DNA from: Dipteris shenzhenensis
Lineage: Eukaryota > Polypodiophyta > Polypodiopsida > Gleicheniales
Strand: one strand, 5' to 3'
Assembly (NCBI GenBank): GCA_047967505.1
Contig: CM106539.1
DNA: 64,000 nt
The position numbers were made by a program, and so were the translations under genes. How positions within the stretch are numbered: the first letter of the stretch is position 1; each line of letters starts with the position of its first letter. Below the pieces are notes generated by a model that worked only from the letters and a program-made list of their open reading frames with translations, was not told where the DNA came from and made no database searches. This document shows, piece after piece, positions 1-9,426 of the stretch.

Positions 1-330
1 GTTGCTTCCTGGGAAAGAGCATAAGTCGATGTGGGTGGCCAGACAAGTTCCAATGATTGGGCCTTGTTAACAGTTGTGTAGGCCGGCTGTGACTGGGGTG
101 GCATTTGTGTTACTTGGTCATGCACTGAATCTTCTTCGGAGCTATCGCTTTGGACCACGAATGCCTATGGTCTCCGTGGTTGAGAGGATGTAGATTGCTG
201 CGAACTCTGGAGGGGGTCTCATGGTTGAGGCAGTGGGCTCTTTCTGCGCATCCTCTTTAGTGGCGGCATCTTTTCTGAACCTACATCCATGTACATGTAG
301 TGTACCATTGATCATTAAATTGATTGGCAT
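1..330 (-). pseudogene. Start of gypsy-associated extra ORF, copy A (partial)
   Basis: Minus-strand coding remnant that matches, base for base with few changes, the beginning of the extra ORF at 7271-6963. It encodes a proline-, serine- and arginine-rich N-terminus. Frame breaks divide it near 142, and it leaves the window at position 1. It lies downstream, in minus-strand sense, of the integrase at 690-2106, exactly as copy B lies downstream of its own integrase. At about 10-12 this copy keeps a Gln codon where copy B has a stop. I do not recognise the protein family. Confidence 0.6.
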
Positions 331-689
331 GCCTGTATGACCTTTCTATGTGTGTGTGGGAGAGAGATCCTTTTTTTTTGTTATACATCTTGTGAGAGTG
401 TGGAATGAAAGCGTGTGGTACAATTATTCATGCAATCATCTATGTGTCTAAGCGAAAGCGTGTGAGTGCACTTGACCTAGTAGCTAAGTAGGGACTGACT
501 ACATGCTTTTTTTGCTGGGATTTTCATAGGGCAGCTAGAACTCATCATCACTTCTGAGCTCTAGGTAAAATCGATTGATGCTACCTATATGTGCGAAGAC
601 GTACACATGCAAGTGAGTGCTCGTGATACAATCTAATCCTAACTAAGGAAGACTTGGTTTCCCAAATCTTCATTTTTGTCGGGGATGGC

Positions 690-2106
690 TCACGTGTTGA
701 TGTAGTAGCACTTCAGTCGGCTCCTGTTTATTGTTGTGTTGAATTGGACTCCATCTAGTGTTTCAAGTAGCACAGCTCCGATGGGATTCATCTTTCATAC
801 TCGGTAGGGTCCTTGACCTAGATACTTCAGTTTTCCCTTGTGGACTTTGGCATTGTATAACAGGACTAAGTCGCCTTCCTTGATGTCTTTAGCTTTCAGA
901 TTCCTGTCAAACCATGCCTTTCTTCGATGTTTTTCTGTTGTCATGGCATGATAAGCGACGAGTCTTGTCTCTATATGCTTTTCCAACTGACAAAGCCTTT
1001 CTTTCAAGGACTCATGATCACCCATGCGTTCCTGTACTGCGATGCGTAGACTTGGTATTACAAATTCGAGTGGGACCACGGCTTCAAGGCCGTACACCAA
1101 TTGAAAAGGTGTGTTCCCTGTACTGACCTTGAATGTGGTTCTGTATGCCCATAAGGCTGCATTCAGTTTCTCTGCCCAATCAGAACGCTGTGGTTCTACT
1201 ACCTTGGTGAGGATATTGCATATGATTTTGTTTGCAGATTCTGCTAGTCCATTCCCTTGGGGGTAGTAGGGTGTGCTTTTTATATGAATGACCATGAAGC
1301 CAGACAAGAGTTCTTGGATTACCTCATTGACAAAATGTGTGCCTCTATCCGACACAATTTCAAGGGGGCATCCGAATCAGGTGATCACATGTTCGTATAA
1401 GAATCTTGCTGTGCTTTTAGCATCTGCCTTTCTGACTGCTTTAGCTTCAGCCCATTTTGTAAAGTAATCAGTGGCCACAATGATGTAGTGTGCCTGTGTT
1501 CCTTTTGCTGCTGGATGTATGGGACCCACATAGTCAATCCCCCATTTTTCAAATGGGTTTTGTGCAACAACTGTTGTTAGGGGATTGAAGTCTCTGTGTT
1601 GTGGTTTAATAGTCCGTTGGCATACATCACAAGCTTTTACATATTCATAGGCATCTGCCCACAGTGTTGGCCACCAGTAGCCTGCAAGGAGAACTTTTCT
1701 TGCTATGGTTTCCTCTTGGAAGTGTCCTCCTGCAATGCCTTCATGGACTTCACTTAGGATTGGCAGGATCTCATGAGGCATTACACATCTTCTTAATATT
1801 TGGTCCTTGCCCATCTTGTATAGTTGTCCTGCAATGAGTTGATAGGGTGCAGCTTTTAGAATCAATTTTCTGGCATCCACTGCTTTCATGTCAGGGGGTG
1901 ATCTTCCTGCCATCAAGTACCCAATGATATCTCCACACCATTCTGGAACAGCATCTATTTGAAATAGTGTGGCATCTGGTAAGTCGTCTTCTACTCCAGT
2001 GGCTTCTTCTCCTGTCTTGACTCGAGACATGTGATCGGCAATGTAGTGTTGGGCACCTTTGCGGACCACGATTTTGAAGTTGAATTCTTGTAGCAAGAGG
2101 AGCCAT
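690..2106 (-). pseudogene. Ty3/gypsy pol fragment: RNase H end plus integrase (copy A)
   Basis: Reading the minus strand from 2106 down: the end of an RNase H domain (LLLLQEF, then ADHMSR), a linker, an integrase zinc finger of H-H-C-C type (HEGIAGGH ... CDVCQ), then the DD-E core (GIDYVGPI, ATDYFTKW, SDRGTHF, NGLAES) and a C-terminal region ending in GQGPYRV. Two stops break it. TGA at 1377-1379 replaces the CGA Arg codon kept in copy B. TGA at 795-797 is shared with copy B; beyond it coding-like sequence continues to a stop at 690-692. Protease and reverse transcriptase are absent. The 5' side is cut at about 2107 by an unrelated LTR. Family assignment to Ty3/gypsy is firm; lineage (perhaps Tat-like, given the extra ORF) is inferred. 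Confidence 0.85.
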
Positions 2107-2363
2107 TGTTGAGAGTTCACGCTCAACATCATGTGATCATGTGTGCATAGCACCATCACGTGATCATATGTGCATAGCACTAACCTTATAGAGTGCTATA
2201 AAGGAAAGGGTTAGATCCCCTAACCCTAACCCTAAAAGGGATTGTATATATTCTATTTTTTCAACTAATTCTAGTGTACAGTTAGTCATTTGTGGTGTGC
2301 TCTCTAGCTGTGCCCTCTCTCCTCATCTCCACTCTTCTCCTCTCCCCTGTTCATATTTTGTCA
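2107..2363 (+). repeat. LTR of a copia-type element, truncated element
   Basis: The sequence starts TGTTGAGAG and ends TTTTGTCA, and is followed at once by a primer-binding site for initiator Met-tRNA. A TATA box (CTATAAAGG) lies at about 2196-2204. A tandem repeat of about 28 bp containing GTGATCAT and GCATAGCAC sits in its first part. No matching second LTR was found downstream, so this is one end of a truncated or rearranged element inserted in gypsy sequence. Confidence 0.65.
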
Positions 2364-2375
2364 TGGTATCAGAGC
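2364..2375 (+). other. Primer-binding site (tRNA-iMet)
   Basis: TGGTATCAGAGC directly abuts the LTR end at 2363. This is the usual minus-strand priming site of plant copia elements, complementary to the 3' end of initiator Met-tRNA. Confidence 0.8.
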
Positions 2376-2585
2376 TCCCTTGTCTTCCGCTGAGACATTG
2401 AGTTTCTTGAGAGTGTGAGAGAGATTGTGAGATTGAGAGTTCTCTTGAGTGATTGTGAGATCCTTCCCTTCACTTTCGTTGAGAGAAAATTCCGTCCATT
2501 TGGTGAGATATTTCCGTTCATCTCCAAAAGGCACGTAAACCATCTTTGTTGAGGTAATGAAGGCTTTTGCCTTCATTGGGGGTTG
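2376..2585 (+). other. Leader-like sequence after the PBS, no gene
   Basis: Untranslated-looking leader rich in GAGAGT and TTCCGTCCATT motifs. Similar wording (GAGAAAATTTCCGTCCATTG) occurs after the PBS of the copia at 9415, so the two leaders may be related. No gag follows. Confidence 0.4.
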
Positions 2586-2770
2586 TAGGGTTTACTAGGA
2601 GGAGTTTAAGGGTTCAAAAGGAGGTTCCATGGTTTAGAAAGAGTTCCAAGGTTTAGGAGGAGTTCCAGGGTTTAGAAGGAGTTCCAGGGTTCAGAAGGAG
2701 GTTCCAAGGTTTAGAAGGAGTCCAGGGTTAGAAGGAGGATCCAAGGTTCAGAGTAGAGTACATGGTGGAG
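2586..2770 (+). repeat. Minisatellite of about 20-bp GGTTTAGAAGGAGTTCCA-like units
   Basis: About nine imperfect units of 17-22 bp, each of the form GGGTTTAGAAGGAGTTCCA with small changes. Many contain GGTTTAG, which equals the plant telomere heptamer in permuted form, but the units are too long and variable to be telomeric DNA. Confidence 0.7.
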
Positions 2771-3051
2771 AACTCGTCTCCCTCGTAGATCATGGAGTTT
2801 AAGGGTTTAGGAAAGCTTAAGAGTGGGAGAGGAAGAAGGTGTAAGAGCATGGGAGAAAGAAGAGAGAGGAGGAAGGAGGAGGAGGGAAGAGGAGGAGGGA
2901 GGAGGAGGAGAGAGGAGGAGGAGGAGGAGGGAGGAGGAGGAGGAGGAGGAGAAGTTTTTCATATCCAACTTCTCCTCTTGCAACGGAAACCTCATGGACG
3001 TAATACTCCTTATGAAAGAGGTTCCAGGGTTTAGAAGGAGTCCAGGGTTAG
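2771..3051. repeat. First, partial copy of the purine-rich repeat unit
   Basis: It begins with the same ATGGAGTTTAAGGGTTTAGG block as the later copies and runs through a GGA/GAG purine tract at about 2850-2955. It then diverges into a short unrelated stretch before the second copy begins. Apparent long reading frames here (Glu/Arg/Gly on +, Ser/Pro/Leu on -) are by-products of the trinucleotide repeat. Confidence 0.65.
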
Positions 3052-3494
3052 AAGGAGGATCCAAGGTTCAGAGTAGAGTACATGGTGGAGGACTCGTCTC
3101 CCTCGTAGATCATGGAGTTTAAGGGTTTAGGAAAGCATAGGAGTGGGAGAGGAAGAAGGTGTAAGAGCATGGGTGAAAGAAGAGAGAGGAGTGAGGAGGA
3201 GGAGGGAAGAGGATGAGGGAGGGGGAGGAGAGAGGAGGAGGAGGAGGAGGGAGGAGGAGGAGGAGGAGGAGGAGAAGGAGGAAGGAGGAGGAGGGAGGAG
3301 GAGAGGAAGAGGGTGGGTTGCAGGGTTGGAGGAGAGGGGAGAAGGGTTGCAAGGTTAGGACATGCTTTTGGACGTGCAGTGCAAGGAAGCATGGACACTT
3401 GAGACAAATGCTTGGAATACCAAAGTAGACTCAACACAATGCCCCAAAGAGTGTGGGCTTCATTCCATTATGGGGTATTTATACAAGTTGGAGA
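3052..3494. repeat. 443-bp direct repeat, copy 2
   Basis: Nearly identical to 3860-4301 at a constant offset of 807-808. It holds an ATGGAGTTTAAGG block, a GGA-rich tract, and a minus-strand TATAAATACCCC motif near its right end. The two copies flank an array of short repeats, so the whole might be a small non-autonomous LTR-type element read on the minus strand, but TG/CA ends are not clear. Confidence 0.75.
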
Positions 3495-3499
3495 GCTTC

Positions 3500-3815
3500 T
3501 CTCTCTGCATGTAACACAAAGTCGTATCACAAAGTTGTATCACAAAGTTGGATCACAAAGTTGTAACACAAAGTTGTAACACATTCTCTCTCTACATGTA
3601 GAAGTTGTAACACAAAGTTGTAACACAAACTCGTAACACAAAGTTGTTACACAAAGTCGTAACACAAAGTTGTGTCTAGAAGTTGTAACATAAAGTTGTA
3701 ACACACAGTTGTATCACAAAGTTGTATCACAAAGTTGTGTCTAGAAGTTGTAACACAAAGTTTTAACACAAAGTTGTATCACAAAGTTGTGTCACAAAGT
3801 TGTAACACCTTCTCT
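3500..3815 (+). repeat. Short tandem array, ACAAAGTTGTA-like units
   Basis: More than twenty imperfect 12-14 bp units (CACAAAGTTGTA, CACAAAGTCGTA and similar), with TCTAGAAGTTGT variants and TCTCTCT spacers. No coding potential. Confidence 0.85.
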
Positions 3816-3859
3816 TTCTTCATAAGTTCATGTTGGCATAGAGTCAACATATGTGTTAG

Positions 3860-4301
3860 AAGGAGGTTCCAAGGTTCAGAGTAGAGTACATGGTGGAGAA
3901 CTCGTCTCCCTCATAGATCATGGAGTTTAAGGGTTTAGGAAAGCATAGGAGTGGGAGAGGAAGAAGGTGTAAGAGCATGGGTGAAAGAAGAGAGAGGAGG
4001 GAGGAGGAGGAGGGAAGAGGAGGAGGGAGAGGGAGGAGAGAGGAGGAGGAGGTGGAGGGAGGAGGAGGAGGAGGAGGAGGAGAAGGAGGAAGGAGGAGGA
4101 GGGAGGAGGAGAGGAAGAGGGTGGGTTGCAGGGTTGGAGGAGAGGGGAGAAGGGTTGCAAGGTTAGGACATGCTTTTGGACGTGCAGTGCAAGGAAGCAT
4201 GGACACTTGAGACAAATGCTTGGAATACCAAAGTAGACTCAACACAATGCCCCAAAGAGTGTCGGCTTCATTCCTTTATGGGGTATTTATACAAGTTGGA
4301 G
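3860..4301. repeat. 443-bp direct repeat, copy 3
   Basis: Third copy of the purine-rich unit, nearly identical to 3052-3494. Its right end (ACAAGTTGGAG) is the point where gypsy gag sequence resumes, so it marks the right edge of the 2.1-4.3 kb insertion or rearrangement. Confidence 0.75.
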
Positions 4302-4303
4302 TA

Positions 4304-4900
4304 GTGTCTGAATCTGTCATGCCATCTTCGATGTCAATGGCTGCCGCATGAGCAGCACTGAATGTTTCATAGCTACTTATCTTTTTCATATCCTTGCGGA
4401 TTTTCTTTCGTACCTACTATGAACCATGCCGTGAGGTGCTTTGCATCTGGGCGTGGGTCACATTTGGCGATCAATCTCTTCATCTTTCCCAGGTATGTGC
4501 GTACATCTTCCCTCCGTCCTTGTTCGATCTTGCTAAGTTGGAGAGTGGGATCATCTTGTAGCCTCTCCATTTGAAAGCGACGTTTGAATTCGGTTTGAAA
4601 TAGGTCCCAAGTGGCACGTTCTTCCACGAGAAGGTCGAGGTACCATTCTGACGCCTCATCAGTTAAGGCCATTGGAAACCAAGCCACCTTGGTTTCATGG
4701 GATTGATCACCACCTGCTCGACATGCGGCATCAAAATGCTGAAGGAAGCGAGCTGGGTCTCCCCTACCATTATATTTGGGAAGTTCTAGTTTTCCCAAGG
4801 GGCGTCGGCCTTGATTGTTGTGATGTCGTCCATTGAAGAAGTTGTCAGCCTCTGCATCGAGCTCGATATCCCCATCATGGTCATGACGGCGTCCAGCCAT
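4304..4900 (-). pseudogene. Ty3/gypsy gag (capsid), frameshifted
   Basis: The minus strand opens with ATG at 4900 and gives a retrotransposon gag: a charged N-terminus, then PKYNGRGDPARFLQHFD, WF..ALTDEASEWYLDL and FKRRFQ, the usual Retrotrans_gag signature. The frame stops at 4373. Coding continues in another frame (KIRKDMKKISSYETF...DGMTDSDT) to about 4304, where the purine-rich repeats begin. So there is a frameshift near 4400, and no zinc knuckle, protease or RT follows. It lies just downstream of the extra ORF in minus-strand sense. Confidence 0.8.
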
Positions 4901-5228
4901 GTTGGGGCGTGGAGGAGTTAAAGGAAGTTGTTGAATCTCAGGGGGGGATTCGGGGTAGAAGATTGGTAGGGGCGGTTGTTGCAGTGGAGTTAGTTGCAGA
5001 TGGGGCGAGCGTTGGAGTCGAAGTCATTGGTCGGAACGTAACTGCATGCAGATGGTGCGTGATTTGCCAAGGGTGTCGCTACCCCAAGTGCGGGTGTGGA
5101 GGTGGTGTTGTTAGGAGAGTTAGAGTGGTGGTAGTTTGTGTAGGGACCGTCGTGTTAATAAAGTGCCTAAGATTGTCCTACGTGTGTAGGGAAATGTGCC
5201 GGTGCAGACGGATCATTAAAATCGGAGG
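4901..5228 (-). other. Spacer between extra ORF and gag, no gene seen
   Basis: About 330 bp with no convincing LTR ends, PBS or polypurine tract on the minus strand. If the two gypsy copies were ordinary tandem elements, an LTR would be expected here or at 7272-7653; I could not define one in either place. Confidence 0.35.
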
Positions 5229-7271
5229 TCACGGCGTGAAAATACGAGTGAATTTGTGCAAAATAAGGCCCACACGGGGGCGCGAATGAACGTGTGTGAG
5301 GGATGCCGAAATGGTGTCCAATGGGCTGGAAAAATACCCCATAACGTGGTGTTTCCGTGTCAAGCAGAGGGGAGAGCTTGGGTTGTAGGGTTGTGAAGTG
5401 CTAGCCTCTTGAACAGTAGCAAGTTGGTCTTTTAAGAGTTGGCATTCCCTTGTAAGCTCATCAATGCTAAAGGCACGTACTACCAAAGATTGTTTCATGT
5501 CTTCAAGCTTGTCTTTGCAATCCTGGAGCTCTTCTTCTTTGTGAATGAGAGTGAGTCGAGCTTGTGCCACTACCTCTGTTTGTTGCGCATGCGCAGATGT
5601 CAGGGAGTTATAGGAGGTCTGTAGGATTGCCATTGCTTCTACTGCCGTAGCCAGCTGTGTTTGACTTTCGTGGAGGCTGGAGGTCACATGCCTTACGGCC
5701 TTCTCTTGAGCTTGGAGAGCCTGGTTCATGCGCACTTCTTCTACCTCCTTCTCATCTATCTGTGCCTGAAGTGCCTTGACCTCTATGGCGATTGCTGGAA
5801 TTGGTCTTCGATTTCTGATGCCGTCTGCCTTTCCAATTCTCTATGCTTCCTTAGCCAAGCTAGTGAAGAGTTCTGACATTTGGATCATTTGGCTAGCTTC
5901 ATGTTGGAGAATGACAGACGGTGATGAGGTCTGGCGATATTGCTGATACAAGTGGTGCCCATGTAGCCATCCCGATGATCCTGTAGTACTTGGGGGAGGT
6001 TGTTCCAATGGCATTTCAGTCCCTTGTGTACAATAGTCATACTACTGATCTGGCACTAGCTCTCCTTGGGGCTCATCGACTGGCATGGCGTCGATGGGCG
6101 GTTCGAGTGCTGATGTGGTCTCAAACTCTGGTGCTGATCTTTCCTTAGGTTCGGGTGCCAACCTTGTCTCGAGCTCGGGTTGCTGCTGTTGGTGGAGACT
6201 TAGTGGTTGCAGTTGTGCACTGAGCTGTAGCATTTCCTGGGGCAATTTCGCAATCCTGCTTTCCAGAATAGGTACTTCCGTTAAGGCATCTCTACTTATC
6301 AATGTGATAGTTGGAGCAGTTGATGACGGCTCCCATACTGGTGAGAAGGGTATGTCCAACTCCTCAATTGGCTTTGGAGATTGGGGCAGAGCCATTTCTC
6401 TTTCTTGTAGTTCTTTTTTGATGATCATAGCCAATAAGTGCAGAATTTTACATTTCTGGCCTGAAGAACCATCGAATTTTTTGGTAAAGAAAATGACGAA
6501 GTGTTGGACCCAATCTTGTTTTAGCTTCCTACTCAGCAAAACAAATGTGCGGAGTGGAAGGGAGCGTTCCTTGCCGTTCTTTATTCCTAGGATTGTGGAT
6601 AGAAATTGTGCTGCTTCCTTGAGGCGAGGGTCAAGGATTGTGCGAAGCAATATGCCATCTCTATGGATCAGGGTACCCTTGGTGAGGAGAGACTGTACTT
6701 CGATAAACTTTGCATCAGCAGACCGTTTAGGGTATTGGCCACCTTGTTTTGGTAGTGACAAAGCCCTTTGAATGACCGTACTATCGAGGATAATGTTCAG
6801 TGGGCTCTGCTGTACAGTGATTGTACCGTACTTGCCATCCGTTGCATTGCTGGAGTAGTAAGAGTGGAGAAAGTCCTTGATGTAGGTGGTCATGATAGGA
6901 CTGTCCTCCAAGGATTTGAGGCTCTCATGCAAATTGCCTAGACCCCGTTGCTCTAGGTAAGATGTTGCTTCCTAGGAAAGAGCATAAGTCGATGTGGGTG
7001 GCCAGACAAGTTTCAATGATTGGGCCTTGGTAACAGTTGTGTAGGCCGGCTGTGACTGGGGTGGCATTTGTTCTGCTTGGTCATGCACTAAATCTTCTTC
7101 GGAGCTATCGCTTTGGACCACGAATGCCTGTGGTCTCCATGGTTGAGAGGATGTAGATGGCTGCGAACTCTGGAGGGATCCCCGTGGTTGAGGCGGTGGG
7201 CTCTTTCTACGCATCCTCTTTAGTGGCGGCATCTTTTCTGAACCTGCATCCATGTACATGTAGTGTACCAT
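5229..7271 (-). pseudogene. Extra ORF of a gypsy element, coiled-coil protein (copy B, decayed)
   Basis: A nearly continuous minus-strand coding stretch of roughly 640 codons lies between an upstream integrase (7654-8913) and a downstream gag (4900). It has three parts: an N-terminal basic and Pro/Ser-rich region (about 7271-6975); a central globular region of about 200 residues (about 6930-6380) without recognised motifs; and a Gln/Glu/Pro-rich linker leading to a heptad-like coiled coil (about 5740-5390). Breaks seen are a TAG at 6972-6974 (CAG in copy A), a stop near 6042, and a frameshift near 5830. It is not env by any motif I can see. Extra ORFs of this kind are known in Tat/Ogre and Athila gypsy lineages, but homology is not shown here. 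Confidence 0.6.
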
Positions 7272-7653
7272 TGATCATCAAATTGATTGGCATGCCTGTA
7301 TGACCTTTCTCTGTGTGTGTGGGTTTTTTTTTTTTGAATTTTTGTTATACATCCTTTGAGAGTGTGGAATGAAAGTGTGTGGTACAATTATTCATGCAAT
7401 CATCTATGTGTCTAAGCGAAAGCGTGTGAGTACATGTGACCTAGTAGCTAAGTAGGGACTAATTATATGCTTTTTTTGCTGGGATTTTCATAGGGCAGCT
7501 AGAACTCATCATCACTTCTAAGCTCTAGGTAAAATCGATTGATGCTACCTATATGTGCGAAGACGTACATATGCAAGTGAGTGCTCGTGATACAATCTAA
7601 TCCTAACTAAGGAAGACTTGGTTTCCCAAATCTTCGTTTTTGTCGGGGATGGC
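7272..7653 (-). other. Spacer between integrase end and extra ORF
   Basis: Non-coding, conserved with 331-689 of copy A. It contains a T-rich run at about 7326-7335. No TG...CA LTR, PBS or clear polypurine tract could be assigned. Confidence 0.4.
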
Positions 7654-8913
7654 TCACGTGTTGATGTAGTAGTGCTTCAGTCGGCTCCCGTTTATTGTTG
7701 TGTTGAATTGGACTCCATCTAGTGTTTCAAGTAGCACAGCTCCGATGGAATTCATCTTTCATACTCGGTAGGGTCCTTGACCTAGATACTTCAGTTTTCC
7801 CTTGTGTACTTTGGCATTGTATAATAGGACTAAGTCGCCTTCCTTGATGTCTTTAGCTTTCAGATTCCTGTCAAACCATGCCTTTCTTCGACGTTTTTCT
7901 GTTGTCATGGCATGATAAGCGACGAGTCTTGTCTCTGTATGCTTTTCCAACTGACAGAGCCTTTCTTTCAAGGACTCATGATCACCCATGCATTCCTGTA
8001 CTGCGATGCATAGACTTGGTATTACAAATTCGAGTGGGACCACGGCTTCAAGACCATACACCAATTGAAAAGGTGTGTTCCCTGTACTGACCTTGAATGT
8101 GGTTCTATATGCCCATAAGGCTGCATTCAGTTTCTCTGCCTAATCAGAACGCTGTGGTTCTACTACCTTGGTGAGGATATTGCATATGATTTTGTTTGTG
8201 GATTCTGCTAGTCCATTCCCTTGGGGGTAGTAGGGTGTGCTTTTTCTATGAATGACCATGAAGCCAGACAAGAGTTCTTGGATTACCTCATTGACAAAAT
8301 GTGTGCCTCTATCCGACACAATTTCAAGGGGGCATCCGAATCGGGTGATCACATGTTCGTATAAGAATCTTGCTGTGTTTTTGGCATCTGCCTTTCTGAC
8401 TGCTTTAGCTTCAGCCCATTTTGTAAAGTAATCAGTGGCCACAATGATGTAGCGTGCCTGTGTTCCTTTTGCTGCTGGATGTATGGGACCCACATAGTCA
8501 ATCCCCCATTTTTCAAATGGTTGTTGTGCAACAACTGTTGTTAGGGGATTGAAGTCTTTGTGTTGTGGTTTAATAGTTCGTTGGCATACATCATAGCCTT
8601 TTATGTATTCATAGGCATCTACCCACAGTGTTGGCCACTAGTAGCCTGCGAGGAGAACTTTTCTTGATGTGGCTTCCCCTTGGAAGTGTCCTCTTGCAAT
8701 GCCTTCATGGACTTCACTCAGGATTGGCAGGATCTCGTGAGGCATTACACATCTTCTTAATATCTGGTCCTTGCCCATCTTGTATAGTTGTCCCGCAATG
8801 AGTTGATAGGGTGCAGCTTTTAGAATCAATTTTCTGGCATCTACTGCTTTCATGTCAGGGGGTGGTCTTCCTACCATCAAGTACCCAATGATATCTCCAC
8901 ACCATTCTGGAAC
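7654..8913 (-). pseudogene. Ty3/gypsy integrase fragment (copy B)
   Basis: The same integrase as copy A: the zinc-finger region (HEGIARGH), then PFEKWGIDYVGPI-like and SDRGTHF core motifs and the C-terminal VHKGKLKYLGQGPYRV tail. Disruptions include a TAG at 8140-8142 (Trp in copy A), broken frame around 8535-8640, and the TGA at 7759-7761 shared with copy A. The 5' part, including RNase H, is removed at 8913, where a copia LTR starts. Copy B keeps the Arg codon at 8341-8343 that is a stop in copy A. Confidence 0.85.
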
Positions 8914-9414
8914 TTAATGCTTGAATGCACATAGGATTGTGATGCATTACTACAACTAGGATTGCAATGCATTGTTATAACTTCTTTACTACTTGGAGAG
9001 TTTATCTTCCCAATTTTTGTGAAATGATGCTTATCGAGACATGTTAAACAAGCTATCTACCTGATAAGTGGCACTAAGAGGTATGCTTGTTGAGAGTTGT
9101 GGTGCCATGAGCACATGTAGAGCAAAGGTATGAGTAAAGGGAAAGCTACCGTATGGCATGGAGGAGATATTCCACATGTGAGCAAGCAAATGGATGTAAG
9201 TACCCTCACCTATAAAAGGGAGGTTCATTTGAAGTAATATCAATCAAGCACTTTGCACTATCTCAAGATTCTCTTTATGAGTCCAAGCTAATCTATCTTA
9301 GAACCTAATTGACTTGAGGTACATGTCATGAGCACTCTCTGAACATCATGTTTCTGCACAGGTTCCATCCACCTTAGAGTGCTCCATAGATCCTGAGGCA
9401 TGCATGTTTTGTCA
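8914..9414 (+). repeat. 5' LTR of + strand copia
   Basis: It begins just after gypsy homology ends at 8913 (the first possible TG is at 8918) and ends in TTTTGTCA at 9414, directly before the PBS. A TATA box (TATAAAAGGG) lies at 9211-9220. The matching 3' LTR is absent because the element is truncated at about 12,620. Confidence 0.7.
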
Positions 9415-9426
9415 TGGTATCAGAGC
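9415..9426 (+). other. Primer-binding site (tRNA-iMet)
   Basis: TGGTATCAGAGC immediately follows the LTR end. Confidence 0.85.

Larger units (their letters stand above)
6963..8913 (-). repeat. 1.95-kb segmental duplicate of 1-1949
   Basis: The block from extra-ORF start through spacer and integrase is present at 1-1949 and again here, same orientation, with scattered substitutions and small indels. Both share the TGA at the same integrase codon, so they descend from an already defective or read-through parent. Confidence 0.85.

Noticed and set aside
2204-2236. CCCTAACCCTAACCCTAAAAGGG, telomere-like
   Set aside because: Only three short units inside an LTR just after its TATA box; too short for an interstitial telomere.
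3500-3815. Possible CRISPR-like array
   Set aside because: Units of 12-14 bp without distinct spacers, in a plant genome; simple tandem repeat.
2792-4245. Open frames of 70-130 codons rich in Glu/Arg/Gly or Ser/Pro/Leu
   Set aside because: Produced by GGA/TCC trinucleotide repeats on both strands.
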